From: Loxodes magnus
Lineage: Eukaryota; Ciliophora; Karyorelictea; Loxodida; Loxodidae
DNA length: 64,000 nucleotides
NCBI GenBank assembly: GCA_946699065.1
Contig: CAMPDV010000312.1
Span: forward strand, 1 to 64,000
Direction: 5' to 3'
Made by a program: the position numbers and the translations under genes. The notes below the pieces were generated by a model. The model was not told where the DNA came from. It saw only the letters and a program-made list of their open reading frames with translations, and did no database searches. Positions 35,801 through 50,800 of the stretch are shown one piece after another (positions within the stretch are counted from its first letter, which is position 1; every line of letters starts with the position of its first letter).

Positions 35801-38800
35801 ATAGCCACAGCATATACACAACTAGTGTGACCACTCATGGTCTTACAGGTACCTGTCTTGACGTCCCATAGTCTCACCGTCTTATCTCCACTTCCCGATA
35901 CGATGAACTCTGAATCACTGGATATAGCCACAGATAATACATAACTAGTGTGACCACTCATGGTCTTACAGGTACCTGTCTTGAAGTCCCATAGTCTCAC
36001 CGTCTTATCTCCACTTCCCGATACGATGAACTCTGAATCACTGGATATAGCCACAGCATATACATAACTAGGTTGACCACTCATGGTCTTACAGGTACCT
36101 GTCTTGACGTCCCATAATATCACCGTCTTAACTCCACTTCCCGATACGATGAACTCTGAATCACTGGATATAGCCACAGCTGATACATAATCTGTGTGAC
36201 CACTCATGGTCTTACAGGTACCTGTCTTGACGTCCCATAGTCTCACCGTATAATCTGCACTTCCCGATACGATGAACTCTGAATCACTGGATATAGCCAA
36301 AGCATTTACACAACTAGTGTGAACACTCCTGATCTTACAGATACCTGTCTTGACGTCCCATAGTCTCACCGTATTATCATAACTTCCCGATACGATGAAC
36401 TCTGAATCACTGGATATAGCCACAGATAATACAGAATTAGTGTGACCACTCATGGTCTTACAGGTACCTGTCTTGACGTCCCATGGTATCACCGTCTTAT
36501 CTCCACTTCCCGATACGATGAACTCTGAATCACTGGATATAGCCACAGCATATACAGAACTAGTGTGACCACTCATGGTCTTACATGTACCTGTCTTGAC
36601 GTCCCATAGTCTCACCGTATTATCATAACTTCCCGATACGATGAACTCTGAATCACTGGATATAGCCACAGATAATACAGAATTAGTGTGACCACTCATG
36701 GTCTTACAGGTACCTGTCTTGACGTACAATAGTCTCACCGTATTATCATAACTTCCCGATACGATGAACTCTGAATCACTGGATATAGCCACAGCATATA
36801 CAGAACTAGTGTGACCACTCATGGTCTTACATGTACCTGTCTTGACGTCCCATAGTCTCACCGTATTATCATAACTTCCCGATACGATGAACTCTGAATC
36901 ACTGGATATAGCCACAGATAATACAGAATTAGTGTGACCACTCATGGTCTTACAGGTACCTGTCTTGACGTCCCATAGTCTCACCGTCTTATCTCCACTT
37001 CCCGATACGATGAACTCTGAATCACTGGATATAGCCACAGATAATACACAACTAGTGTGACCACTCATGATCTTACAGATACCTGTCTTGACGTCCCATA
37101 GTATCACCTTATTATCTCCACTTCCCGATACGATGAACTCTGAATCACTGGATATAGCCACAGATCATACACAACTAGTTTGACCACTCATGGTCTTACA
37201 GGTACCTGTCTTGACGTCCCATAGTCTCACCGTATTATCATAACTTCCCGATACGATGAACTCTGAATCACTGGATATAGCCACAGATAATACAGAATTA
37301 GTGTGACCACTCATGGTCTTACAGGTACCTGTCTTGACGTCCCATGGTATCACCGTCTTATCTCCACTTCCCGATACGATGAACTCTGAATCACTGGATA
37401 TAGCCACAGCATATACAGAACTAGTGTGACCACTCATGGTCTTACATGTAGCTGTCTTGACGTCCCATAGTCTCACCGTCTTATCTGCACTTCCCGATAC
37501 GATGAACTCTGAATCACTGGATATAGCCACAGCTGATACATAACTAGTGTGACCACTCATGGTCTTACAGGTACCTGTCTTGACGTCCCATAGTCTCACC
37601 GTATTATCATAACTTCCCGATACGATGAACTCTGAATCACTGGATATAGCCACAGCATATACATAACTAGTGTGACCACTCATGGTCTTACATGTACCTG
37701 TCTTGACGTCCCATAGTCTCACCGTATTATCATAACTTCCCGATACGATGAACTCTGAATCACTGGATATAGCCACAGATAATACAGAATTAGTGTGACC
37801 ACTCATGGTCTTACAGGTACCTGTCTTGACGTCCCATAGTCTCACCGTCTTATCTCCACTTCCCGATACGATGAACTCTGAATCACTGGATATAGCCACA
37901 GATAATACACAACTAGTGTGACCACTCATGGTCTTACAGGTACCTGTCTTGACGTACAATAGTCTCACCGTATTATCATAACTTCCCGATACGATGAACT
38001 CTGAATCACTGGATATAGCCACAGATAATACAGAATTAGTGTGACCACTCATGATCTTACAGATACCTGTCTTGACGTCCCATAGTATCACCTTATTATC
38101 TCCACTTCCCGATACGATGAACTCTGAATCACTGGATATAGCCACAGATAATACATAACTAGTGTGACCACTCATGGTCTTACAGGTACCTGTCTTGACG
38201 TCCCATAGTCTCACCGTATTATCATAACTTCCCGATACGATGAACTCTGAATCACTGGATATAGCCACAGATCATACATAACTAGGTTGACCACTCATGG
38301 TCTTACAGGTACCTGTCTTGACGTCCCATAGTCTCACCGTATTATCATAACTTCCCGATACGATGAACTCTGAATCACTGGATATTGCCACAGCATATGC
38401 ATTACTAGTGTGACCACTCATGGTCTTACAGGTACCTGTCTTGACGTCCCATAGTCTCACCGTCTTATCTCCACTTCCCGATACGATGAACTCTGAATCA
38501 CTGGATATAGCCACAGCATATACATAACTAGTGTGACCACTCATGGTCTTACAGGTACCTGTCTTGACGTCCCATGGTATCACCGTCTTATCTCCACTTC
38601 CCGATACGATGAACTCTGAATCACTGGATATAGCCACAGCATTTACACAACTAGTGTGACCATTCATGGTCTTACAGGTACCTGTCTTGACGTCCCATAG
38701 TCTCACCGTCTTATCTCCACTTCCCGATACGATGAACTCTGAATCACTGGATATAGCCACAGATCATACACAACTAGTTTGACCACTCATGGTCTTACAG

Positions 38801-41800
38801 GTACCTGTCTTGACGTCCCATAGTCTCACCGTATTATCATAACTTCCCGATACGATGAACTCTGAATCACTGGATATAGCCACAGATAATACAGAATTAG
38901 TGTGACCACTCATGGTCTTACAGGTACCTGTCTTGACGTCCCATGGTATCACCGTCTTATCTCCACTTCCCGATACGATGAACTCTGAATCACTGGATAT
39001 AGCCACAGCATATACAGAACTAGTGTGACCACTCATGGTCTTACATGTAGCTGTCTTGACGTCCCATAGTCTCACCGTCTAATCATTACTTCCCGATACG
39101 ATGAACTCTGAATCACTGGATATAGCCACAGCATATACATAACTAGTGTGACCACTCATGGTCTTACAGGTACCTGTCTTGACGTCCCATAGTCTCACCG
39201 TATTATCATAACTTCCCGATACGATGAACTCTGAATCACTGGATATAGCCACAGCATATACATAACTAGTGTGACCACTCATGGTCTTACAGGTACCTGT
39301 CTTGACGTCCCATAGTCTCACCGTATTATCATAACTTCCCGATACGATGAACTCTGAATCACTGGATATAGCCACAGCATATACATAACTAGTGTGACCA
39401 CTCATGGTCTTACAGGTACCTGTCTTGACGTACCATAGTCTCACCGTATAATCATAACTTCCCGATACGATGAACTCTGAATCACTGGATATAGCCACAG
39501 ATAATACACAACTAGTGTGACCACTCATGGTCTTACAGGTACCTGTCTTGACGTACAATAGTCTCACCGTATTATCATAACTTCCCGATACGATGAACTC
39601 TGAATCACTGGATATAGCCACAGATAATACAGAATTAGTGTGACCACACATGATCTTACAGATACCTGTCTTGACGTCCCATAGTATCACCTTATTATCT
39701 CCACTTCCCGATACGATGAACTCTGAATCACTGGATATAGCCACAGCTGATACATAATCTGTGTGACCACTCATGGTCTTACAGGTACCTGTCTTGACGT
39801 CCCATAGTCTCACCGTATAATCTGCACTTCCCGATACGATGAACTCTGAATCACTGGATATAGCCACAGATCATACATAACTAGGTTGACCACTCATGGT
39901 CTTACAGGTACCTGTCTTGACGTCCCATAGTCTCACCGTATTATCATAACTTCCCGATACGATGAACTCTGAATCACTGGATATAGCCACAGATAATACA
40001 GAATTAGTGTGACCACTCATGGTCTTACAGGTACCTGTCTTGACGTCCCATGGTATCACCGTCTTATCTCCACTTCCCGATACGATGAACTCTGAATCAC
40101 TGGATATAGCCACAGCATATACATAATGTGTGTTACCACTCATGGTCTTACAGGTACCTGTCTTGACGTCCCATAGTCTCACCGTATTATCATAACTTCC
40201 CGATACGATGAACTCTGAATCACTGGATATAGCCACAGATAATACAGAATTAGTGTGACCACTCATGGTCTTACAGGTACCTGTCTTGACGTCCCATAGT
40301 CTCACCGTCTAATCTGCACTTCCCGATACGATGAACACTGAATCACTGGATATAGCCACAGATATTTTTGAAGCTGTGTGACCACTCATGGTCTTACAGG
40401 TACCTGTCTTGACGTCCCATAGTCTCACCGTCTTATCTGCACTTCCCGATACGATGAACTCTGAATCACTGGATATAGCCACAGATCATACATAACTAGG
40501 TTGACCACTCATGGTCTTACAGGTACCTGTCTTGACGTCCCATAGTCTCACCGTATTATCATTACTTCCCGATACGATGAACTCTGAATCACTGGATATA
40601 GCCACAGATCATACATAACTAGGTTGACCACTCATGGTCTTACAGGTACCTGTCTTGACGTCCCATAGTCTCACCGTATTATCATAACTTCCCGATACGA
40701 TGAACTCTGAATCACTGGATATTGCCACAGCATATGCATTACTAGTGTGACCATTCATGGTCTTACAGGTACCTGTCTTGACGTCCCATAGTCTCACCGT
40801 CTAATCTGCACTTCCCGATACGATGAACACTGAATCACTGGATATAGCCACAGATATTTTTGAAGCTGTGTGACCACTCATGGTCTTACAGGTACCTGTC
40901 TTGACGTCCCATAGTCTCACCGTCTTATCTGCACTTCCCGATACGATGAACTCTGAATCACTGGATATAGCCACAGATCATACACAACTAGTTTGACCAC
41001 TCATGGTCTTACAGGTACCTGTCTTGACGTCCCATAGTCTCACCGTATTATCATTACTTCCCGATACGATGAACTCTGAATCACAGGATATAGCCAAAGC
41101 ATTTACACAACTAGTGTGAACACTCCTGATCTTACAGATACCTGTCTTGACGTCCCATAGTCTCACCGTTTTATCTCCACTTCCCGATACGATGAACTCT
41201 GAATTACTGGATATAGCCACAGCATTTACACAACTAGTGTGACCACTCATGGTCTTACAGGTACCTGTCTTGACGTCCCATAGTCTCACCGTATTATCAT
41301 AACTTCCCGATACGATGAACTCTGAATCACTGGATATTGCCACAGCATATGCATTACTAGTGTGACCATTCATGGTCTTACAGGTACCTGTCTTGACGTC
41401 CCATAGTCTCACCGTCTAATCTGCACTTCCCGATACGATGAACACTGAATCACTGGATATAGCCACAGATATTTTTGAAGCTGTGTGACCACTCATGGTC
41501 TTACAGGTACCTGTCTTGACGTCCCATAGTCTCACCGTCTTATCTGCACTTCCCGATACGATGAACTCTGAATCACTGGATATAGCCACAGATCATACAT
41601 AACTAGGTTGACCACTCATGGTCTTACAGGTACCTGTCTTGACGTCCCATAGTCTCACCGTATTATCTGCACTTCCCGATACGATGAACTCTGAATCACA
41701 GGATATAGCCAAAGCATTTACACAACTAGTGTGAACACTCCTGATCTTACAGATACCTGTCTTGACGTCCCATAGTCTCACCGTTTTATCTCCACTTCCC

Positions 41801-44800
41801 GATACGATGAACTCTGAATTACTGGATATAGCCACAGCATTTACACAACTAGTGTGACCACTCATGGTCTTACAGGTACCTGTCTTGACGTCCCATAGTC
41901 TCACCGTCTTATCTCCACTTCCCGATACGATGAACTCTGAATCACTGGATATAGCCACAGCATATACATAACTAGTGTGACCACTCATGGTCTTACAGGT
42001 ACCTGTCTTGACGTCCCATAGTCTCACCGTATAATCATTACTTCCCGATACGATGAACTCTGAATCACTGGATATAGCCACAGCATATACACAACTAGTG
42101 TGACCACTCATGGTCTTACAGGTACCTGTCTTGACGTCCCATAGTCTCACCGTCTTATCTCCACTTCCCGATACGATGAACTCTGAATCACTGGATATAG
42201 CCACAGATAATACATAACTAGTGTGACCACTCATGGTCTTACAGGTACCTGTCTTGAAGTCCCATAGTCTCACCGTCTTATCTCCACTTCCCGATACGAT
42301 GAACTCTGAATCACTGGATATAGCCACAGCATATACATAACTAGGTTGACCACTCATGGTCTTACAGGTACCTGTCTTGACGTCCCATAATATCACCGTC
42401 TTAACTCCACTTCCCGATACGATGAACTCTGAATCACTGGATATAGCCACAGCTGATACATAATCTGTGTGACCACTCATGGTCTTACAGGTACCTGTCT
42501 TGACGTCCCATAGTCTCACCGTATAATCTGCACTTCCCGATACGATGAACTCTGAATCACTGGATATAGCCAAAGCATTTACACAACTAGTGTGAACACT
42601 CCTGATCTTACAGATACCTGTCTTGACGTCCCATAGTCTCACCGTATTATCATAACTTCCCGATACGATGAACTCTGAATCACTGGATATAGCCACAGAT
42701 AATACAGAATTAGTGTGACCACTCATGGTCTTACAGGTACCTGTCTTGACGTCCCATGGTATCACCGTCTTATCTCCACTTCCCGATACGATGAACTCTG
42801 AATCACTGGATATAGCCACAGCATATACAGAACTAGTGTGACCACTCATGGTCTTACATGTACCTGTCTTGACGTCCCATAGTCTCACCGTATTATCATA
42901 ACTTCCCGATACGATGAACTCTGAATCACTGGATATAGCCACAGATAATACAGAATTAGTGTGACCACTCATGGTCTTACAGGTACCTGTCTTGACGTAC
43001 AATAGTCTCACCGTATTATCATAACTTCCCGATACGATGAACTCTGAATCACTGGATATAGCCACAGCATATACAGAACTAGTGTGACCACTCATGGTCT
43101 TACATGTACCTGTCTTGACGTCCCATAGTCTCACCGTATTATCATAACTTCCCGATACGATGAACTCTGAATCACTGGATATAGCCACAGATAATACAGA
43201 ATTAGTGTGACCACTCATGGTCTTACAGGTACCTGTCTTGACGTCCCATAGTCTCACCGTCTTATCTCCACTTCCCGATACGATGAACTCTGAATCACTG
43301 GATATAGCCACAGATAATACACAACTAGTGTGACCACTCATGATCTTACAGATACCTGTCTTGACGTCCCATAGTATCACCTTATTATCTCCACTTCCCG
43401 ATACGATGAACTCTGAATCACTGGATATAGCCACAGATCATACACAACTAGTTTGACCACTCATGGTCTTACAGGTACCTGTCTTGACGTCCCATAGTCT
43501 CACCGTATTATCATAACTTCCCGATACGATGAACTCTGAATCACTGGATATAGCCACAGATAATACAGAATTAGTGTGACCACTCATGGTCTTACAGGTA
43601 CCTGTCTTGACGTCCCATGGTATCACCGTCTTATCTCCACTTCCCGATACGATGAACTCTGAATCACTGGATATAGCCACAGCATATACAGAACTAGTGT
43701 GACCACTCATGGTCTTACATGTAGCTGTCTTGACGTCCCATAGTCTCACCGTCTTATCTGCACTTCCCGATACGATGAACTCTGAATCACTGGATATAGC
43801 CACAGCTGATACATAACTAGTGTGACCACTCATGGTCTTACAGGTACCTGTCTTGACGTCCCATAGTCTCACCGTATTATCATAACTTCCCGATACGATG
43901 AACTCTGAATCACTGGATATAGCCACAGCATATACATAACTAGTGTGACCACTCATGGTCTTACATGTACCTGTCTTGACGTCCCATAGTCTCACCGTAT
44001 TATCATAACTTCCCGATACGATGAACTCTGAATCACTGGATATAGCCACAGATAATACAGAATTAGTGTGACCACTCATGGTCTTACAGGTACCTGTCTT
44101 GACGTCCCATAGTCTCACCGTCTTATCTCCACTTCCCGATACGATGAACTCTGAATCACTGGATATAGCCACAGATAATACACAACTAGTGTGACCACTC
44201 ATGGTCTTACAGGTACCTGTCTTGACGTACAATAGTCTCACCGTATTATCATAACTTCCCGATACGATGAACTCTGAATCACTGGATATAGCCACAGATA
44301 ATACAGAATTAGTGTGACCACTCATGATCTTACAGATACCTGTCTTGACGTCCCATAGTATCACCTTATTATCTCCACTTCCCGATACGATGAACTCTGA
44401 ATCACTGGATATAGCCACAGATAATACATAACTAGTGTGACCACTCATGGTCTTACAGGTACCTGTCTTGACGTCCCATAGTCTCACCGTATTATCATAA
44501 CTTCCCGATACGATGAACTCTGAATCACTGGATATAGCCACAGATCATACATAACTAGGTTGACCACTCATGGTCTTACAGGTACCTGTCTTGACGTCCC
44601 ATAGTCTCACCGTCTAATCTGCACTTCCCGATACGATGAACACTGAATCACTGGATATAGCCACAGATATTTTTGAAGCTGTGTGACCACTCATGGTCTT
44701 ACAGGTACCTGTCTTGACGTCCCATAGTCTCACCGTATTATCATAACTTCCCGATACGATGAACTCTGAATCACTGGATATAGCCACAGATAATACAGAA

Positions 44801-47800
44801 TTAGTGTGACCACTCATGGTCTTACAGGTACCTGTCTTGACGTCCCATAGTCTCACCGTCTTATCTCCACTTCCCGATACGATGAACTCTGAATCACTGG
44901 ATATAGCCACAGATAATACACAACTAGTGTGACCACTCATGGTCTTACAGGTACCTGTCTTGACGTACAATAGTCTCACCGTATTATCATAACTTCCCGA
45001 TACGATGAACTCTGAATCACTGGATATAGCCACAGATAATACAGAATTAGTGTGACCACTCATGATCTTACAGATACCTGTCTTGACGTCCCATAGTATC
45101 ACCTTATTATCTCCACTTCCCGATACGATGAACTCTGAATCACTGGATATAGCCACAGATAATACATAACTAGTGTGACCACTCATGGTCTTACAGGTAC
45201 CTGTCTTGACGTCCCATAGTCTCACCGTATTATCATAACTTCCCGATACGATGAACTCTGAATCACTGGATATAGCCACAGATCATACATAACTAGGTTG
45301 ACCACTCATGGTCTTACAGGTACCTGTCTTGACGTCCCATAGTCTCACCGTCTAATCTGCACTTCCCGATACGATGAACACTGAATCACTGGATATAGCC
45401 ACAGATATTTTTGAAGCTGTGTGACCACTCATGGTCTTACAGGTACCTGTCTTGACGTCCCATAGTCTCACCGTCTTATCTGCACTTCCCGATACGATGA
45501 ACTCTGAATCACTGGATATAGCCACAGATCATACATAACTAGGTTGACCACTCATGGTCTTACAGGTACCTGTCTTGACGTCCCATAGTCTCACCGTATT
45601 ATCATTACTTCCCGATACGATGAACTCTGAATCACTGGATATAGCCACAGATCATACATAACTAGGTTGACCACTCATGGTCTTACAGGTACCTGTCTTG
45701 ACGTCCCATAGTCTCACCGTATTATCATAACTTCCCGATACGATGAACTCTGAATCACTGGATATTGCCACAGCATATGCATTACTAGTGTGACCACTCA
45801 TGGTCTTACAGGTACCTGTCTTGACGTCCCATAGTATCACCGTCTTATCTCCACTTCCCGATACGATGAACTCTGAATCACTGGATATAGCCACAGCATA
45901 TACATAACTAGTGTGACCACTCATGGTCTTACAGGTACCTGTCTTGACGTCCCATGGTATCACCGTCTTATCTCCACTTCCCGATACGATGAACTCTGAA
46001 TCACTGGATATAGCCACAGCATTTACACAACTAGTGTGACCATTCATGGTCTTACAGGTACCTGTCTTGACGTCCCATAGTCTCACCGTCTTATCTCCAC
46101 TTCCCGATACGATGAACTCTGAATCACTGGATATAGCCACAGATCATACACAACTAGTTTGACCACTCATGGTCTTACAGGTACCTGTCTTGACGTCCCA
46201 TAGTCTCACCGTATTATCATTACTTCCCGATACGATGAACTCTGAATCACTGGATATAGCCACAGATCATACATAACTAGGTTGACCACTCATGGTCTTA
46301 CAGGTACCTGTCTTGACGTCCCATAGTCTCACCGTATTATCTGCACTTCCCGATACGATGAACTCTGAATCACAGGATATAGCCAAAGCATTTACACAAC
46401 TAGTGTGAACACTCCTGATCTTACAGATACCTGTCTTGACGTCCCATAGTCTCACCGTTTTATCTCCACTTCCCGATACGATGAACTCTGAATTACTGGA
46501 TATAGCCACAGCATTTACACAACTAGTGTGACCACTCATGGTCTTACAGGTACACGTCTTGACGTCCCATAGTCTCACCGTATTATCATTACTTCCCGAT
46601 ACGATGAACTCTGAATCACTGGATATAGCCACAGATCATACATAACTAGGTTGACCACTCATGGTCTTACAGGTACCTGTCTTGACGTCCCATAGTCTCA
46701 CCGTATAATCATTACTTCCCGATACGATGAACTCTGAATCACTGGATATAGCCACAGCATATACACAACTAGTGTGACCACTCATGGTCTTACAGGTACC
46801 TGTCTTGACGTCCCATAGTCTCACCGTCTTATCTCCACTTCCCGATACGATGAACTCTGAATCACTGGATATAGCCACAGATAATACATAACTAGTGTGA
46901 CCACTCATGGTCTTACAGGTACCTGTCTTGAAGTCCCATAGTCTCACCGTCTTATCTCCACTTCCCGATACGATGAACTCTGAATCACTGGATATAGCCA
47001 CAGCATATACATAACTAGGTTGACCACTCATGGTCTTACAGGTACCTGTCTTGACGTCCCATAATATCACCGTCTTAACTCCACTTCCCGATACGATGAA
47101 CTCTGAATCACTGGATATAGCCACAGCTGATACATAATCTGTGTGACCACTCATGGTCTTACAGGTACCTGTCTTGACGTCCCATAGTCTCACCGTATTA
47201 TCATAACTTCCCGATACGATGAACTCTGAATCACTGGATATAGCCACAGATAATACAGAATTAGTGTGACCACTCATGGTCTTACAGGTACCTGTCTTGA
47301 CGTCCCATGGTATCACCGTCTTATCTCCACTTCCCGATACGATGAACTCTGAATCACTGGATATAGCCACAGCATATACAGAACTAGTGTGACCACTCAT
47401 GGTCTTACATGTACCTGTCTTGACGTCCCATAGTCTCACCGTATTATCATAACTTCCCGATACGATGAACTCTGAATCACTGGATATAGCCACAGATAAT
47501 ACAGAATTAGTGTGACCACTCATGGTCTTACAGGTACCTGTCTTGACGTCCCATGGTATCACCGTCTTATCTCCACTTCCCGATACGATGAACTCTGAAT
47601 CACTGGATATAGCCACAGATCATACATAACTAGGTTGACCACTCATGGTCTTACAGGTACCTGTCTTGACGTCCCATAGTCTCACCGTATTATCATTACT
47701 TCCCGATACGATGAACTCTGAATCACTGGATATAGCCACAGATCATACATAACTAGTGTGACCACTCATGGTCTTACAGGTACCTGTCTTGACGTCCCAT

Positions 47801-50800
47801 AGTCTCACCGTATTATCATAACTTCCCGATACGATGAACTCTGAATCACTGGATATAGCCACAGATAATACAGAATTAGTGTGACCACTCATGGTCTTAC
47901 AGGTACCTGTCTTGACGTCCCATAGTCTCACCGTCTTATCTCCACTTCCCGATACGATGAACTCTGAATCACTGGATATAGCCACAGCATATACATAATG
48001 TGTGTTACCACTCATGGTCTTACAGGTACCTGTCTTGACGTACAATAGTCTCACCGTATTATCATAACTTCCCGATACGATGAACTCTGAATCACTGGAT
48101 ATAGCCACAGATCATACATAACTAGGTTGACCACTCATGGTCTTACAGGTACCTGTCTTGACGTCCCATAGTCTCACCGTCTTATCTGCACTTCCCGATA
48201 CGATGAACTCTGAATCACTGGATATAGCCACAGATCATACATAACTAGGTTGACCACTCATGGTCTTACAGGTACCTGTCTTGACGTCCCATAGTCTCAC
48301 CGTATTATCATAACTTCCCGATACGATGAACTCTGAATCACTGGATATAGCCACAGATAATGCATAACTAGTGTGACCACTCATGGTCTTACAGGTACCT
48401 GTCTTGACGTCCCATAGTATCACCGTATTATCTCCACTTCCCGATACGATGAACTCTGAATCACTGGATATAGCCACAGATAATACATAACTAGTGTGAC
48501 CACTCATGGTCTTACAGGTACCTGTCTTGAAGTCCCATAGTCTCACCGTCTTATCTCCACTTCCCGATACGATGAACTCTGAATCACTGGATATAGCCAC
48601 AGATAATACAGAATTAGTGTGACCACTCATGGTCTTACAGGTACCTGTCTTGACGTCCCATGGTATCACCGTCTTATCTCCACTTCCCGATACGATGAAC
48701 TCTGAATCACTGGATATAGCCACAGATCATACATAACTAGTGTGACCACTCATGGTCTTACATGTACCTGTCTTGACGTCCCATAGTCTCACCGTATTAT
48801 CATAACTTCCCGATACGATGAACTCTGAATCACTGGATATAGCCACAGATAATACAGAATTAGTGTGACCACTCATGGTCTTACAGGTACCTGTCTTGAC
48901 GTCCCATAGTCTCACCGTATTATCATAACTTCCCGATACGATGAACTCTGAATCACTGGATATAGCCACAGATAATACAGAATTAGTGTGACCACTCATG
49001 GTCTTACAGGTACCTGTCTTGACGTCCCATGGTATCACCGTCTTATCTCCACTTCCCGATACGATGAACTCTGAATCACTGGATATAGCCACAGCATTTA
49101 CACAACTAGTGTGACCACTCATGGTCTTACAGGTACCTGTCTTGACGTCCCATAGTCTCACCGTCTTATCTCCACTTCCCGATACGATGAACTCTGAATC
49201 ACTGGATATAGCCACAGATCATACACAACTAGTTTGACCACTCATGGTCTTACAGGTACCTGTCTTGACGTCCCATAGTCTCACCGTATTATCATTACTT
49301 CCCGATACGATGAACTCTGAATCACTGGATATAGCCACAGATCATACATAACTAGGTTGACCACTCATGGTCTTACAGGTACCTGTCTTGACGTCCCATA
49401 GTCTCACCGTATTATCATAACTTCCCGATACGATGAACTCTGAATCACTGGATATTGCCACAGCATATGCATTACTAGTGTGACCACTCATGGTCTTACA
49501 GGTACCTGTCTTGACGTCCCATAGTATCACCTTATTATCTCCACTTCCCGATACGATGAACTCTGAATGACTGGATATGGCCACAGCATTTACACAACTA
49601 GTGTGACCATTCATGGTCTTACAAGTACCTGTCTTGACGTCCCATAGTCTCACCGTATTATCATAACTTCCCGATACGATGAACTCTGAATCACTGGATA
49701 TAGCCACAGCATATACATAACTAGTGTGACCACTCATGGTCTTACAGGTACCTGTCTTGACGTCCCATAGTCTCACCGTATTATCTGCACTTCCCGATAC
49801 GATGAACTCTGAATCACAGGATATAGCCAAAGCATTTACACAACTAGTGTGAACACTCCTGATCTTACAGATACCTGTCTTGACGTCCCATAGTCTCACC
49901 GTTTTATCTCCACTTCCCGATACGATGAACTCTGAATTACTGGATATAGCCACAGCATTTACACAACTAGTGTGACCACTCATGGTCTTACAGGTACCTG
50001 TCTTGACGTCCCATAGTCTCACCGTATTATCTGCACTTCCCGATACGATGAACTCTGAATCACTGGATATAGCCACAGCATATACATAACTAGTGTGACC
50101 ACTCATGGTCTTACAGGTACCTGTCTTGACGTCCCATGGTATCACCGTCTTATCTCCACTTCCCGATACGATGAACTCTGAATCACTGGATATAGCCACA
50201 GATAATACAGAATTAGTGTGACCACTCATGGTCTTACAGGTACCTGTCTTGACGTCCCATGGTCTCACCGTATTATCTCCACTTCCCGATACGATGAACT
50301 CTGAATCACTGGATATAGCCACAGCATATACAGAACTAGTGTGACCACTCATGGTCTTACAGGTACCTGTCTTGACGTCCCATAGTCTCACCGTCTTATC
50401 TCCACTTCCCGATACGATGAACTCTGAATCACTGGATATAGCCACAGCATATACATAACTAGTGTGACCACTCATGGTCTTACAGGTACCTGTCTTGACG
50501 TCCCATAGTATCACCTTATTATCATAACTTCCCGATACGATGAACTCTGAATCACTGGATATAGCCACAGATCATACATAACTAGGTTGACCACTCATGG
50601 TCTTACAGGTACCTGTCTTGACGTCCCATAGTCTCACCGTATAATCTGCACTTCCCGATACGATGAACTCTGAATCACTGGATATAGCCACAGATTATAC
50701 ATAACTAGGTTGACCACTCATGGTCTTACAGGTACCTGTCTTGACGTCCCATAGTCTCACCGTATTATCATAACTTCCCGATACGATGAACTCTGAATCA

